A DNA stretch of 64,000 nt. Source: CAVUBL01 sp963739795 (lineage in GTDB: Bacteria; Acidobacteriota; Thermoanaerobaculia; Multivoradales; DATKCC01). The notes below the pieces were generated by a model. The model saw nothing but the letters and a program-made list of their open reading frames with translations, searched no databases and had not been told where the DNA came from. A program made the position numbers and the translations under genes. The stretch covers positions 62,001-126,000 of the forward strand of contig CAVUBL010000015.1 of the NCBI GenBank assembly GCA_963739795.1, given 5' to 3'. Positions 55,013-61,859 of this stretch are shown here, piece after piece. Numbering within the stretch: the stretch's first letter is position 1; every line of letters starts with the position of its first letter.

Positions 55013-55049
55013 TGACGGGGCTGCGGGGGGGATCCGGCCGGGACCGCGG

Positions 55050-56339
55050 CTATTCCGGACTCTTCTTGAGCTGGACGATCGCTTCCATGTGGCCCGTCTG
55101 GGGGAACAGATCGGCGAGGGTGAGGCTCTGCACTTCGTAGGTCTGGGTGAGGGTCTTCAGGTCCCGCGCCAGGGCGGCGGGGTGACAGGAGACGTAGGTG
55201 ATGCGCTTCGGGGCTCGGTCGGTGAGGACGTCCAGGACGCGGCCCTTGAGACCGGTGCGAGGCGGATCGACGACGACCCGGTCGACACCCTCGGGCAGGA
55301 GACCGATCCAGCTCTCCACCGCCCGGCCCTCGATCTCCACGCCGCCTGAGCCGTTGCGCCTGGCGTTGCGGCGGGCGTAGCGCACCGCCAGGCGGTCGCC
55401 CTCGACCCCGACCACCCGCCGGTAGCGCGCGGCCAGGGGCAGGGTGAACAGGCCGACCCCGCAGTAGAGGTCGAAGGCGCTCTCGCCGGCGTCCTCGGCA
55501 GGACCGAGGACGGCGTCGACCAGCTCCGGCAGGAGGCCCCGGTGGCCCTGGAAGAAGCAGCGGGCGTCGAAGCGGTACGTGTAGCGGCCGACCGCCACCG
55601 CCACCTCGCCGTGGGGCAGGCCCTCGACCCGGGGGGCCGTGGTCACCTGCTCGCCGTCGCCCGCCGCCAGGTCGAGGCGCCGGGGCGTCGGCGCGTCGCT
55701 CCCTCCGCCCGCCGGACCGGCTGCACCGCCCGGTGGCGAGGCCGCCCAGGCGAGGAGCGCCGGCAGCCGAGGAATCAACCCCTCGAGCTCGGGCACCAGG
55801 ATCGGGCAGCGGTCCACGGCCACCAGGTCGTGGCTGGCGCGCTCGAAGTAGCCCACCGCCGGCCGGCCGTCCGGCCCGCCGGCCGGCTCCACGTGGAGCT
55901 GGGTCCGCAGGCGCCAGGCCCAGGCGTCGCCGGAGATCACCCGCAGGTCCTCGGGCGGCTGGAGGCCGGCGATGCGCGCCAGGGTCTCGACCACTGCCGC
56001 GGCCTTCCAGCGCACCTGCAGGCCGTCCTCCAGGTGTTGCAGGTCGCAGCCTCCGCAGCGCTCGAAGAACGGACAGGGCGGCTCGCGCCGGCCCGGACCC
56101 GGCTCCAGGACCTCCACGATCTCGCCACGGCCGTAGTCGGGCCGGCGCTCGGTCAAGCGCACGCGCAGACGGTCCCCGGGAGCCGCGCGCGGCACGAAGA
56201 GCGGCGTGCCCTCGAACCGGGCCAGGCCGTCGCCCCCCGCGACCAGCTTCTCCACCGTCACCTCGACCTCGTCGACGCCGGCCAGGCGCAGGCCCGGTGG
56301 ACTCCGGCGCTCCCCGCCGCCGTCGGCCGCCTCACTCAC
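55050..56339 (-). CDS. RlmD/RumA-type RNA (uracil-5-)-methyltransferase
   Basis: 429-residue SAM-dependent RNA m5U methyltransferase. TRAM domain (about 20-80; VEKLVAGGDGLARFEGTPLFV), [4Fe-4S] cysteines C89, C95, C98 (PCPFFERCGGC) and one near residue 173 (DRCPIL), FQGHRGLLPELVDAV, SAM motif AFDLYCGVGLFTLPLA, VVDPPRTGL and the catalytic-Cys segment YVSCHPAALARDL, where His replaces the usual Asn. Target (23S rRNA or tRNA) cannot be fixed by eye. GTG start in GTGA overlap with the RNase Z-like gene, forming a two-gene RNA-processing operon. Confidence 0.88.
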   Translation of the reverse strand: MSEAADGGGERRSPPGLRLAGVDEVEVTVEKLVAGGDGLARFEGTPLFVPRAAPGDRLRVRLTERRPDYGRGEIVEVLEPGPGRREPPCPFFERCGGCDLQHLEDGLQVRWKAAAVVETLARIAGLQPPEDLRVISGDAWAWRLRTQLHVEPAGGPDGRPAVGYFERASHDLVAVDRCPILVPELEGLIPRLPALLAWAASPPGGAAGPAGGGSDAPTPRRLDLAAGDGEQVTTAPRVEGLPHGEVAVAVGRYTYRFDARCFFQGHRGLLPELVDAVLGPAEDAGESAFDLYCGVGLFTLPLAARYRRVVGVEGDRLAVRYARRNARRNGSGGVEIEGRAVESWIGLLPEGVDRVVVDPPRTGLKGRVLDVLTDRAPKRITYVSCHPAALARDLKTLTQTYEVQSLTLADLFPQTGHMEAIVQLKKSPE

Positions 56340-57178
56340 CGCCCGCCCTCCTCGGCCTCTCCCAGGACGTGGATCCGCTCGGCGAGCTCCGGCAGGAGCC
56401 GGTCGACCTCGGCCCGGAGCCGGGCCGGCCGGTAGCGGCGGGACAGGTGATGGAGCACCAGGTGCCGGTTCTCGAACCGCTCCCGGTGGGCCACCAGGTC
56501 GTCCAGGTGGAGGTGCTTGTAGAGAGCCGCCTCGGCGCGCCGGTCCTCGTCCACGAAGGTGCACTCGATGAGCAGGATCGCAGACCGGAAGACCCGCGGC
56601 TCGAGCTCGAAGACGCCCGCTCCGGTGTCGCCGCAAAAGGTGAGGGCGAGCTCCTCGATTCGATCCTCGGTCTCGACGCCCTCGGTGCGCAGCCGGGCCA
56701 GCTCCGGTCCGGGCCGCCCCCGGTGCTCGGGCCGCAGCCGGTGCTTGGTGCGGACCAGGTGATAGCCCAGGCTCGGCAGGACGTGGTCGGTGGGGAACGC
56801 TTCGACCAGCAGGTCGCGGCCCACCGGCACGCGGTCGCCGGCGGCCAGGCCGGTGAGCTGGTAGTCGTAGTCGGTCGCCTCGAGGCGACCCGCGGCCCGG
56901 ATCAGGGCTTCGAGGTCCTCCACCGTCTCGGCGGGGCAGAAGACGCGTGTCGACGCGCCCTGGTGCCGCGTGCGCTGGGAGAGTACGTACGGCACGCCGA
57001 GGGCGTGGTCCAGGTGGCCGTGGGTGAGGAACAGGTCCGGAGCGCCGGCGAGCTGCGCGGCGCCCCGGCCCGCATCGAAGGCGAGGCCCGGCGGGTGGAC
57101 CCGGAACCAGGTCTCGGCGCCGGCCAGGGAGCGGCCCTGGAGCTTGAGGTCGCCGAAATGGAGGGTCGCTACCGCCAC
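56336..57178 (-). CDS. RNase Z-like metallo-beta-lactamase-fold protein
   Basis: 280-residue MBL-fold protein. Metal motif HGHLDH at residues 53-58, later FCGDTG and LLIECTFVDEDRRAEAALYKHLHL with the metal-binding His. N-terminus GAETWFRVHPPGLAFDAGRG resembles the short RNase Z forms of plants and cyanobacteria more than the E. coli enzyme. RNase Z trims tRNA 3' ends. The classical exosite arm is short here, so a different phosphodiesterase role is possible. The overlap with the RNA methyltransferase gene supports an RNA function. Confidence 0.75.
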   Translation of the reverse strand: MAVATLHFGDLKLQGRSLAGAETWFRVHPPGLAFDAGRGAAQLAGAPDLFLTHGHLDHALGVPYVLSQRTRHQGASTRVFCPAETVEDLEALIRAAGRLEATDYDYQLTGLAAGDRVPVGRDLLVEAFPTDHVLPSLGYHLVRTKHRLRPEHRGRPGPELARLRTEGVETEDRIEELALTFCGDTGAGVFELEPRVFRSAILLIECTFVDEDRRAEAALYKHLHLDDLVAHRERFENRHLVLHHLSRRYRPARLRAEVDRLLPELAERIHVLGEAEEGGR

Positions 57179-57219
57179 GCGCTCCTCGAGCTCACTAGCA
57201 GCGACGGGGCCGGGCGGGG

Positions 57220-57405
57220 GCGTCCCTCTCCCCCCGCAAGGGTGGGAGAGGGATCGAGGGAGAGGAGGGCGATCCGATGAGTCGGGCGTCCCTCTCCCCC
57301 CGCAAGGGCGGGAGAGGGATCGAGGGAGAGGAGGGCGATCCGATGAGTCGGGCGTCCCTCTCCCCCCGCAAGGGTGGGAGAGGGATCGAGGGAGAGGAGA
57401 GGGTC
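57220..57405 (+). repeat. R1 variant repeats, copies 10-12, tandem
   Basis: Three units at 57220, 57286 and 57352 with a period of exactly 66 bp. Here the stem is CCCTCTCCC / GGGAGAGGG with CCCGCAAGGG at the tip, and the tail ATCGAGGGAGAGGAGGG differs in step. Compared with the commonest R1, two stem positions have changed on both arms. Located between the RNase Z start and the GAPDH-like stop. Confidence 0.85.
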
Positions 57406-57439
57406 GAGGCGAGGCGGGGTGGCCCGAGGCGAAGCCTCA

Positions 57440-58531
57440 TCAGATCTCCCTGTAGATGAACCGGTGCAGGACGTTCAGCCGCTCTTGGACGCTCTCCCAG
57501 CTCGGCTCGATGCGCCACAGCGCGGCGGCGACGGAGGAGAGCAGGGAGTTGCCGTCCTGGGGCGTGAAGGCGAAGCCGAAGATCTCCCGGTTGCGGCGCA
57601 CCGTCAGGGTCGGTTCGACCACCACCACCTGGGAAAGGATCCTCCCGTAGTACCCGTGGTCGCGGCCGAAGCTGAAGATCAGGTTGGCCTCCTTTTTGGC
57701 GGTCATGGCCACCCGGGAGTTGGAGCGGAAGCGGGCGACGACCTCGTCCCGGGTGATGTCGCGATCGAGGACGAGCTGGAACCATAGCGAGTGCATGTAC
57801 TGTGTGTTGAGCTTGACCGCGCTCGAGAAGAGATCCAGGTCCACGCCCAGCGTCTGGAACACGGAATGGGCGTCGCGGGCGTGGTGGGTCCCGAAGTCGC
57901 GGTCCTTGTGGCTGCCCACCTGCGGCGAGGGCACGAAGCTCGACACCTGGGTGATGTCGTTGGCCCGGCGCATGCACACGAACAGCCCGTGGTCGAGGTT
58001 GAAGCCCGGCTTCGTTCCGCCGTTTTCCGGACCCTCCCAACCGTCGTCGCACAGGGTCTTGAGGATGTTGGTGATGCTGTGGGTGTTGCACGAAACGATC
58101 TCGATGAACCGGTCCTCCTCGGGGACCAGCGCCTCGTCGTTGACGCCCCGGGCGTACGGCTTGCCGAAGCCGAACTCGCTGCCCTGGGCCAGGAAGCCCC
58201 GCGGGCTCGAGAGCTTCGAGTAATAGAGCTCTTTGTTCTCGTTGCCGGCCGGGGTGCAGTCGATGACCACGGTGGCCCGCTCGAGGGCCTCCTCCGAGTC
58301 GTAGCTCACCTCGTGGCCCAGCTTCTCGAAGTCGTCCCGCACCTCCGGGTCGACCGCCAGCTTCGCCCCGCGGGCCATCAGGTGGTCGAGCTTGGCCTTG
58401 TCGGACGGGAGCGGAGTCCTCTTGTGGAAGGTGACCTCGTCGATCCCCATCTTGCCGTGGAAGTCGGTGAACAGGCCGATCAGGGGCTCACCGATGGTCC
58501 CCGTCCCCACGATATGGACGATCCGTTTCAT
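57440..58531 (-). CDS. Type II (archaeal-like) glyceraldehyde-3-phosphate dehydrogenase-like protein
   Basis: 363-residue Rossmann dehydrogenase. Nucleotide-binding motif HIVGTGTIGEPLIGLF at the N-terminus, VVIDCTPAGNENKE, and a catalytic-Cys segment EIVSCNTHSITNIL that parallels CNTT of archaeal GAPDH. Later blocks are GTHHARDAHSVFQTL and LNTQYMHSLW. The C-terminal NREIFGFAFTPQDGN has no simple match. Both the substitution of His in CNTH and the overall divergence leave room for another aldehyde or phosphate substrate. GAGGAAA precedes the ATG; no glycolytic neighbour. Confidence 0.62.
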   Translation of the reverse strand: MKRIVHIVGTGTIGEPLIGLFTDFHGKMGIDEVTFHKRTPLPSDKAKLDHLMARGAKLAVDPEVRDDFEKLGHEVSYDSEEALERATVVIDCTPAGNENKELYYSKLSSPRGFLAQGSEFGFGKPYARGVNDEALVPEEDRFIEIVSCNTHSITNILKTLCDDGWEGPENGGTKPGFNLDHGLFVCMRRANDITQVSSFVPSPQVGSHKDRDFGTHHARDAHSVFQTLGVDLDLFSSAVKLNTQYMHSLWFQLVLDRDITRDEVVARFRSNSRVAMTAKKEANLIFSFGRDHGYYGRILSQVVVVEPTLTVRRNREIFGFAFTPQDGNSLLSSVAAALWRIEPSWESVQERLNVLHRFIYREI

Positions 58532-58594
58532 CGTTTCCTCGCTTCAGGTGTTTGGGATTGGAACGCGACCACCGCGAACCGGAGGGACGGGCCG

Positions 58595-58603
58595 AAACTA
58601 CCA
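58595..58603 (-). promoter_or_regulatory. Extended -10 promoter of the GAPDH-like gene
   Basis: TGGTAGTTT on the minus strand, about 57 nt of leader before ATG 58531. Confidence 0.4.
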
Positions 58604-58649
58604 CAGGAGAGGGCGCGGCCTCACTCCCGCGAGGAGCCTTCCCGGGCGG

Positions 58650-58886
58650 TCAATCGCCGCCGGCGTGCTTCTGCCCGCCCTTCCAGCCCGGGTCCCGCCG
58701 GGCGAACTCGTCGAGGTCTTCCGGAACCTCGACGAGAGTGCGGGTGACCTCCGGATCGCACCCGGTGTCTTCGCATTGGTAGGTGTAGACGTTCCAGCCC
58801 TCCCGGTGGCTAAACCCACACAGGGTCTGGTACGTGCCGCAGTGGCCGCATTTGATAGAAATATTTCGAATATTGACTGGGTTCAT
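58650..58886 (-). CDS. Small zinc-ribbon-like protein
   Basis: 78 residues, unknown. Two cysteine pairs suggest a metal site: CGHCGTYQTLC near residue 13 and YQCEDTGC near residue 37, joined by aromatic-rich GFSHREGWNVYTY. The C-terminal half is acidic then basic (LDEFARRDPGWKGGQKH). GGGAG 8 nt upstream of the ATG supports translation. It shares the symmetric promoter at 58908-58920 with the divergent VWA gene. Confidence 0.65.
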   Translation of the reverse strand: MNPVNIRNISIKCGHCGTYQTLCGFSHREGWNVYTYQCEDTGCDPEVTRTLVEVPEDLDEFARRDPGWKGGQKHAGGD

Positions 58887-58907
58887 GCTGGTATCTCCCG
58901 ACCGGGC

Positions 58908-58920
58908 TGCTAGGCTAGCA
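58908..58920. promoter_or_regulatory. Symmetric bidirectional promoter
   Basis: TGCTAG-G-CTAGCA, a perfect 13-nt palindrome that reads as an extended -10 on both strands: TGCTAGGCT (plus, towards the VWA gene) and TGCTAGCCT (minus, towards the zinc-ribbon gene). The two -10 hexamers overlap almost fully, so initiation in one direction should exclude the other. Confidence 0.5.
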
Positions 58921-58970
58921 AATGACGCGCCGCCCTATCGAGGTCTACCGGAGGTCGACTGGAGCTCGAC

Positions 58971-60017
58971 ATGCGCCGACCCCACCGCCCGCACCGGGCG
59001 CACCTCTCCGTGCCGGCCCTCCTGCTCGTCGGCGCGCTGGCGGCCGCCGCCGTGAACGCCGGTCCCCCGTCGGCACCAGCGTCTCCCCCTGAACCCGGTC
59101 TCGCCGCCCAACCGGCCGGCCCCTCCGGGAGCGGGCCACCGACATTCCAGGAGAGCGTCTCTGTCTCCTGGGTCCTGGTCCCGGTGGTGGTCCAGGCGCG
59201 CTCGGGCTACGTGGACGGCCTTCGGCGGAAGGACTTCCGACTGACCATCGACGGCCGCGCGGCGCCCATCTCCGACCTCGACCTGGGGTCGGACGCACCG
59301 CTCTCCATCGTCTACCTCCAGGACCTCTCGGGGAGCATGGCGAACTCCGGGAAGCTCGACGCGAGCCGGCAGGCTCTGGGGGCTCTCCTCGATCTCGCCC
59401 GGCCGGGCGACGAGATGGCCCTGGCGAGCTTCGCCGGAAGGCGGATCCGGGTCGACGTGCCCTTCACCCGATCGCTGGCGACCGTGCGGGAGGCCATGCG
59501 GCTGTGGGAGGGGTACGGCACGACCGCCCTCAACGACGCCGTCTCCATGCTCCCCGACATCTCCTCGGACGGGCGCCAGGGCCGGCGCGTAGCGGTGCTG
59601 GTCACCGACGGACAGGACAACGCGAGCGCCGTCGCCCCGGCGGCGGCGCTGGACCTCGTTCGCCGGGCGCGGCTCCCGGTCTACGTGATCGGCCTCGACC
59701 TCGCCCACTCGCCCTCCGAGGACGCCGGCACCGACGCCGGCACCTACCGCTACGCCGAGCTGCTCAGGACCCTGGCCGAGGGCACCGGCGGGCGCTACCT
59801 CGACGCCTCGAGCCCGGCCGAGGCCACCGCCGCCGTCAAGACCCTGGTCGACGACCTCCGACGCCGGTACATTCTGGCCCTGAGCACGACCGGGGACGGC
59901 CCCCGGAGGTACCACCGGCTGGAGGTCGAGGTCGCGGTTCCCTACCGCCACACCCTGACCTTTCGCCGCGGCTACTACGGAACCCTTCCACCCTCCCTGG
60001 CGTCCGGCGGCAAGTGA
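58971..60017 (+). CDS. Exported VWFA-related protein
   Basis: 348-residue protein of the VWFA-related type. Signal peptide (SVPALLLVGALAAAAVNA), Pro/Ala-rich linker, then VDGLRRKDFRLTIDGRAAPI, the segment that in this family precedes the VWA domain. MIDAS reads QDLSGSMANSGK, where Leu replaces the Ser/Thr usual after Asp (DxSxS otherwise kept). TTALNDAV and VTDGQDN follow; the C-terminus LRRRYILAL and FRRGYYG is typical. No lipobox. The partner is unknown. Monocistronic, or upstream of the OmpA gene, which has its own promoter. Confidence 0.83.
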   Translation: MRRPHRPHRAHLSVPALLLVGALAAAAVNAGPPSAPASPPEPGLAAQPAGPSGSGPPTFQESVSVSWVLVPVVVQARSGYVDGLRRKDFRLTIDGRAAPISDLDLGSDAPLSIVYLQDLSGSMANSGKLDASRQALGALLDLARPGDEMALASFAGRRIRVDVPFTRSLATVREAMRLWEGYGTTALNDAVSMLPDISSDGRQGRRVAVLVTDGQDNASAVAPAAALDLVRRARLPVYVIGLDLAHSPSEDAGTDAGTYRYAELLRTLAEGTGGRYLDASSPAEATAAVKTLVDDLRRRYILALSTTGDGPRRYHRLEVEVAVPYRHTLTFRRGYYGTLPPSLASGGK

Positions 60018-60045
60018 CGACGGCGCGACGGTCGGTTGGAGGGCT

Positions 60046-60054
60046 TGATAGACT
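60046..60054 (+). promoter_or_regulatory. Extended -10 promoter of the OmpA-like gene
   Basis: TGATAGACT, 79 nt before ATG 60134; the gene also has AGGAGGAG 5 nt before the start. Confidence 0.45.
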
Positions 60055-60133
60055 CCCATCGATATCCAGGTCCGCCGCCACCCCGCGGGCTACAACGTTC
60101 CCCTACGACTCCACTCACTCAGGAGGAGACACG

Positions 60134-60757
60134 ATGCGCAGAGTTCCCTTGGTCCTGCTGGCGGTGGTCGCCGTGCTCGGTGCCGGCTGCGCCACCAAGA
60201 AGTACGTCAAGCAGGAAACCGGAGCCGTCCACACTCGCGTCGACCAGGTGGAAAAGCAGGTCGAGCAGAACCAGACGGACATCCAGAAGACCAACGACCG
60301 CGTGAACGACACCGAGCAGCACGTCGGACAGGTCTCGAAAACCGCCCAGGAAGCGCTCCAGCGCGCCGAGGCGGCGGGCAAGCTGGCGGAGGGCAAGCTG
60401 CTCTACGAGACCGTCCTGACCGACGACAAGGTCCACTTCGGGTTCGACAAGTCCGAGCTCTCGGACGAGGCCAAGGCGGCCCTGGACCAGTTCGCCGAGC
60501 AGCTCAAGAGTCAGTACAACCGGGACATCTACATCGAGATCCAGGGCCACACCGACTCCACGGGCAGCGATGACTACAACATGGAGCTCGGCCTGTCGCG
60601 GGCCGAGGCGGTCCGGCGTTACCTGAACTCCGCGCAGAAGATCCCGCTCCACCGCATGTCGGTGATCTCCTACGGCGAGAAGGAACCGATCGCGGACAAC
60701 AAGACCCGCGAAGGCCGCGCCCAGAACCGGCGCGTCGTCCTCGTCGTCCTCGCCTAG
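60134..60757 (+). CDS. OmpA-domain lipoprotein
   Basis: 207-residue outer-membrane lipoprotein that holds the outer membrane to peptidoglycan. Lipobox VLGAGC (C19), then a coiled coil of Lpp type (about 25-90; VDQVEKQVEQNQTDIQKTND, QHVGQVSKTAQEALQ). The OmpA C-terminal domain (about 100-205) has FGFDKSELSDEAKAALD, IQGHTDSTGSDDYNMELGLSRAEAV and GRAQNRRVVL. The Asp and Arg that bind diaminopimelate are present. ATG with a very strong RBS at 60121-60128 indicates high expression. The combination of an Lpp-like coil and an OmpA domain gives a long tether. Confidence 0.92.
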   Translation: MRRVPLVLLAVVAVLGAGCATKKYVKQETGAVHTRVDQVEKQVEQNQTDIQKTNDRVNDTEQHVGQVSKTAQEALQRAEAAGKLAEGKLLYETVLTDDKVHFGFDKSELSDEAKAALDQFAEQLKSQYNRDIYIEIQGHTDSTGSDDYNMELGLSRAEAVRRYLNSAQKIPLHRMSVISYGEKEPIADNKTREGRAQNRRVVLVVLA

Positions 60758-60840
60758 TCAGACTCCGCCTCGAACCGACGAGGCACTGGGAGCTGCGGCG
60801 GCTTCGTCCATCGCAGCTCTCCCACCCCAAGACGTCGAAA

Positions 60841-60870
60841 GGCCCTCCGGGAAAGCGATCCCGGAGGGCC
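60841..60870 (+). terminator. Hairpin after the OmpA-like gene
   Basis: Perfect 12-bp stem GGCCCTCCGGGA / TCCCGGAGGGCC with a 6-nt loop, 84 nt past the stop codon. Its right arm starts the first unit of the 75-bp tandem repeats. Confidence 0.55.
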
Positions 60871-61160
60871 GACGCCCCCCGACAGCAAGACATCGAGGAC
60901 CGCGTTCCGGATCAACTGGCTCGCCGGTTGGCGACCCCGGAGGGCCGGGGGCTCTCTTCCGGCGGGCGTCGAGGACCGCGCTTCGCTTCAACAGCTTCGG
61001 CAGTAGGCAACCCCGAGGGCCGGGGGCTCCCGACCGAAGGGCGTCGAGGACCGCGGTCTACTCCAGGAGTCTCGTCGGTCAGCAACCCCGGAGGGCCGGG
61101 GGCTCCCGACCGGCGACGTCACGGGCCGCGCACTCGATCGCTTCCCGCAGTCCGACCCTG
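60861..61160. repeat. Four degenerate 74-76 bp tandem repeats (family R4)
   Basis: Units start near 60861, 60935, 61011 and 61086. The conserved parts are CCCCGGAGGGCCGGGGGCTC, GGGCGTCGAGGACCGCG and a variable CTTC/ACTCC part, each ending GGCAA or AGCAA. They share the GCAACCCCGGAGGGCCGGG core with the vapBC flanks, 60 kb away. This fills most of the 60758-61252 gap; the remaining 90 bp before the tlpA-like stop include another GGGAGCCCCCGGCC. Confidence 0.75.
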
Positions 61161-61252
61161 TCAGAGCGCGGACCGTGCTGAGGCGCGACTCTTCCGGTCC
61201 ACCGTTCGAGTAAGTCGCGCCGTTCGCGAGGGCGGGAGCCCCCGGCCCGGTC

Positions 61253-61765
61253 TCAGGCCGCCGCCCCCGCCTTCTCGAACAGCTTTTCCAGGTGCGGCCG
61301 GTCCATCACGCCGGCGTCCATGTAGATCACCTGTCCCTGGCGGTCGATGACCATCAGGGTCGGCAGGGCGTTGAGCCCCAGCTTGGTGGAGACCTCGTCT
61401 TGCGGGTCGAGGAGGATGGGGTACGGGAAGGGGTTCTTCTGCACGAAATTCGCCACCGTGTCCGGCGCCTCGGCAACGTCGACGCCGAGGAACTGGACCC
61501 CGCGCTTCGACCAGGTGGGATGCAGGTCCTCGAGGATCTGCGCCTGGGCGCGGCAGGGCATGCACCACGTGGCCCAGAAGTCCACGATCACGACCTGGCC
61601 GGTGAAATCCCGGGGACCCAAGGTCTTGCCGTCGAGGGTCTGGAGGCGGAAATTCGTCTCCTCGGCGGCGCTCGAGCGGTTGCCACAGGCGACGAAGGTC
61701 ACGGAGAGGATCGCGACGGCGACGAGGCCGGCGCGGAGGGCTCGGTTGGGAATCAGGGTGCGCAT
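61253..61765 (-). CDS. TlpA-like thioredoxin-fold lipoprotein
   Basis: 170-residue membrane-anchored thiol-disulfide protein. Lipobox-like TFVAC (C27) after a hydrophobic helix, then the TlpA/ResA fold with active site WCMPC (C68, C71), FLGVDVAEAP, VSTKLGLNALPTLMVIDRQGQVI with the cis-Pro, and a C-terminal helix. Such proteins reduce cytochrome c apoproteins or other extracytoplasmic disulfides. ATG 61765 is preferred over a TTG 9 nt upstream. Separated from nrdJ by a terminator hairpin. Confidence 0.9.
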   Translation of the reverse strand: MRTLIPNRALRAGLVAVAILSVTFVACGNRSSAAEETNFRLQTLDGKTLGPRDFTGQVVIVDFWATWCMPCRAQAQILEDLHPTWSKRGVQFLGVDVAEAPDTVANFVQKNPFPYPILLDPQDEVSTKLGLNALPTLMVIDRQGQVIYMDAGVMDRPHLEKLFEKAGAAA

Positions 61766-61801
61766 GGGGCTCAAAGGATACCCGATCGGAGCGGAGAAAC
61801 G

Positions 61802-61831
61802 AACGGCCGGGGAGGTGGGTCCCCGGCCGTT
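61802..61831 (-). terminator. Terminator of nrdJ
   Basis: Perfect 12-bp stem AACGGCCGGGGA / TCCCCGGCCGTT with a 6-nt loop, 28 nt past the nrdJ stop; on the minus strand it is followed by CGTTTCTCC, a weak U-rich tract. Confidence 0.7.
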
Positions 61832-61859
61832 TCGACTTCGGAAATGGTTTGAGGCAGTC

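Noticed and set aside
60928..61350. Plus-strand open frame with a 25-residue repeat (GRGLPTEGRRGPR-like)
   Set aside because: It follows from the 75-bp tandem repeats. Unit lengths of 74-76 bp break the frame in the first unit, there is no ribosome-binding site, and the start is TTG. The frame also runs into the tlpA-like gene on the other strand.
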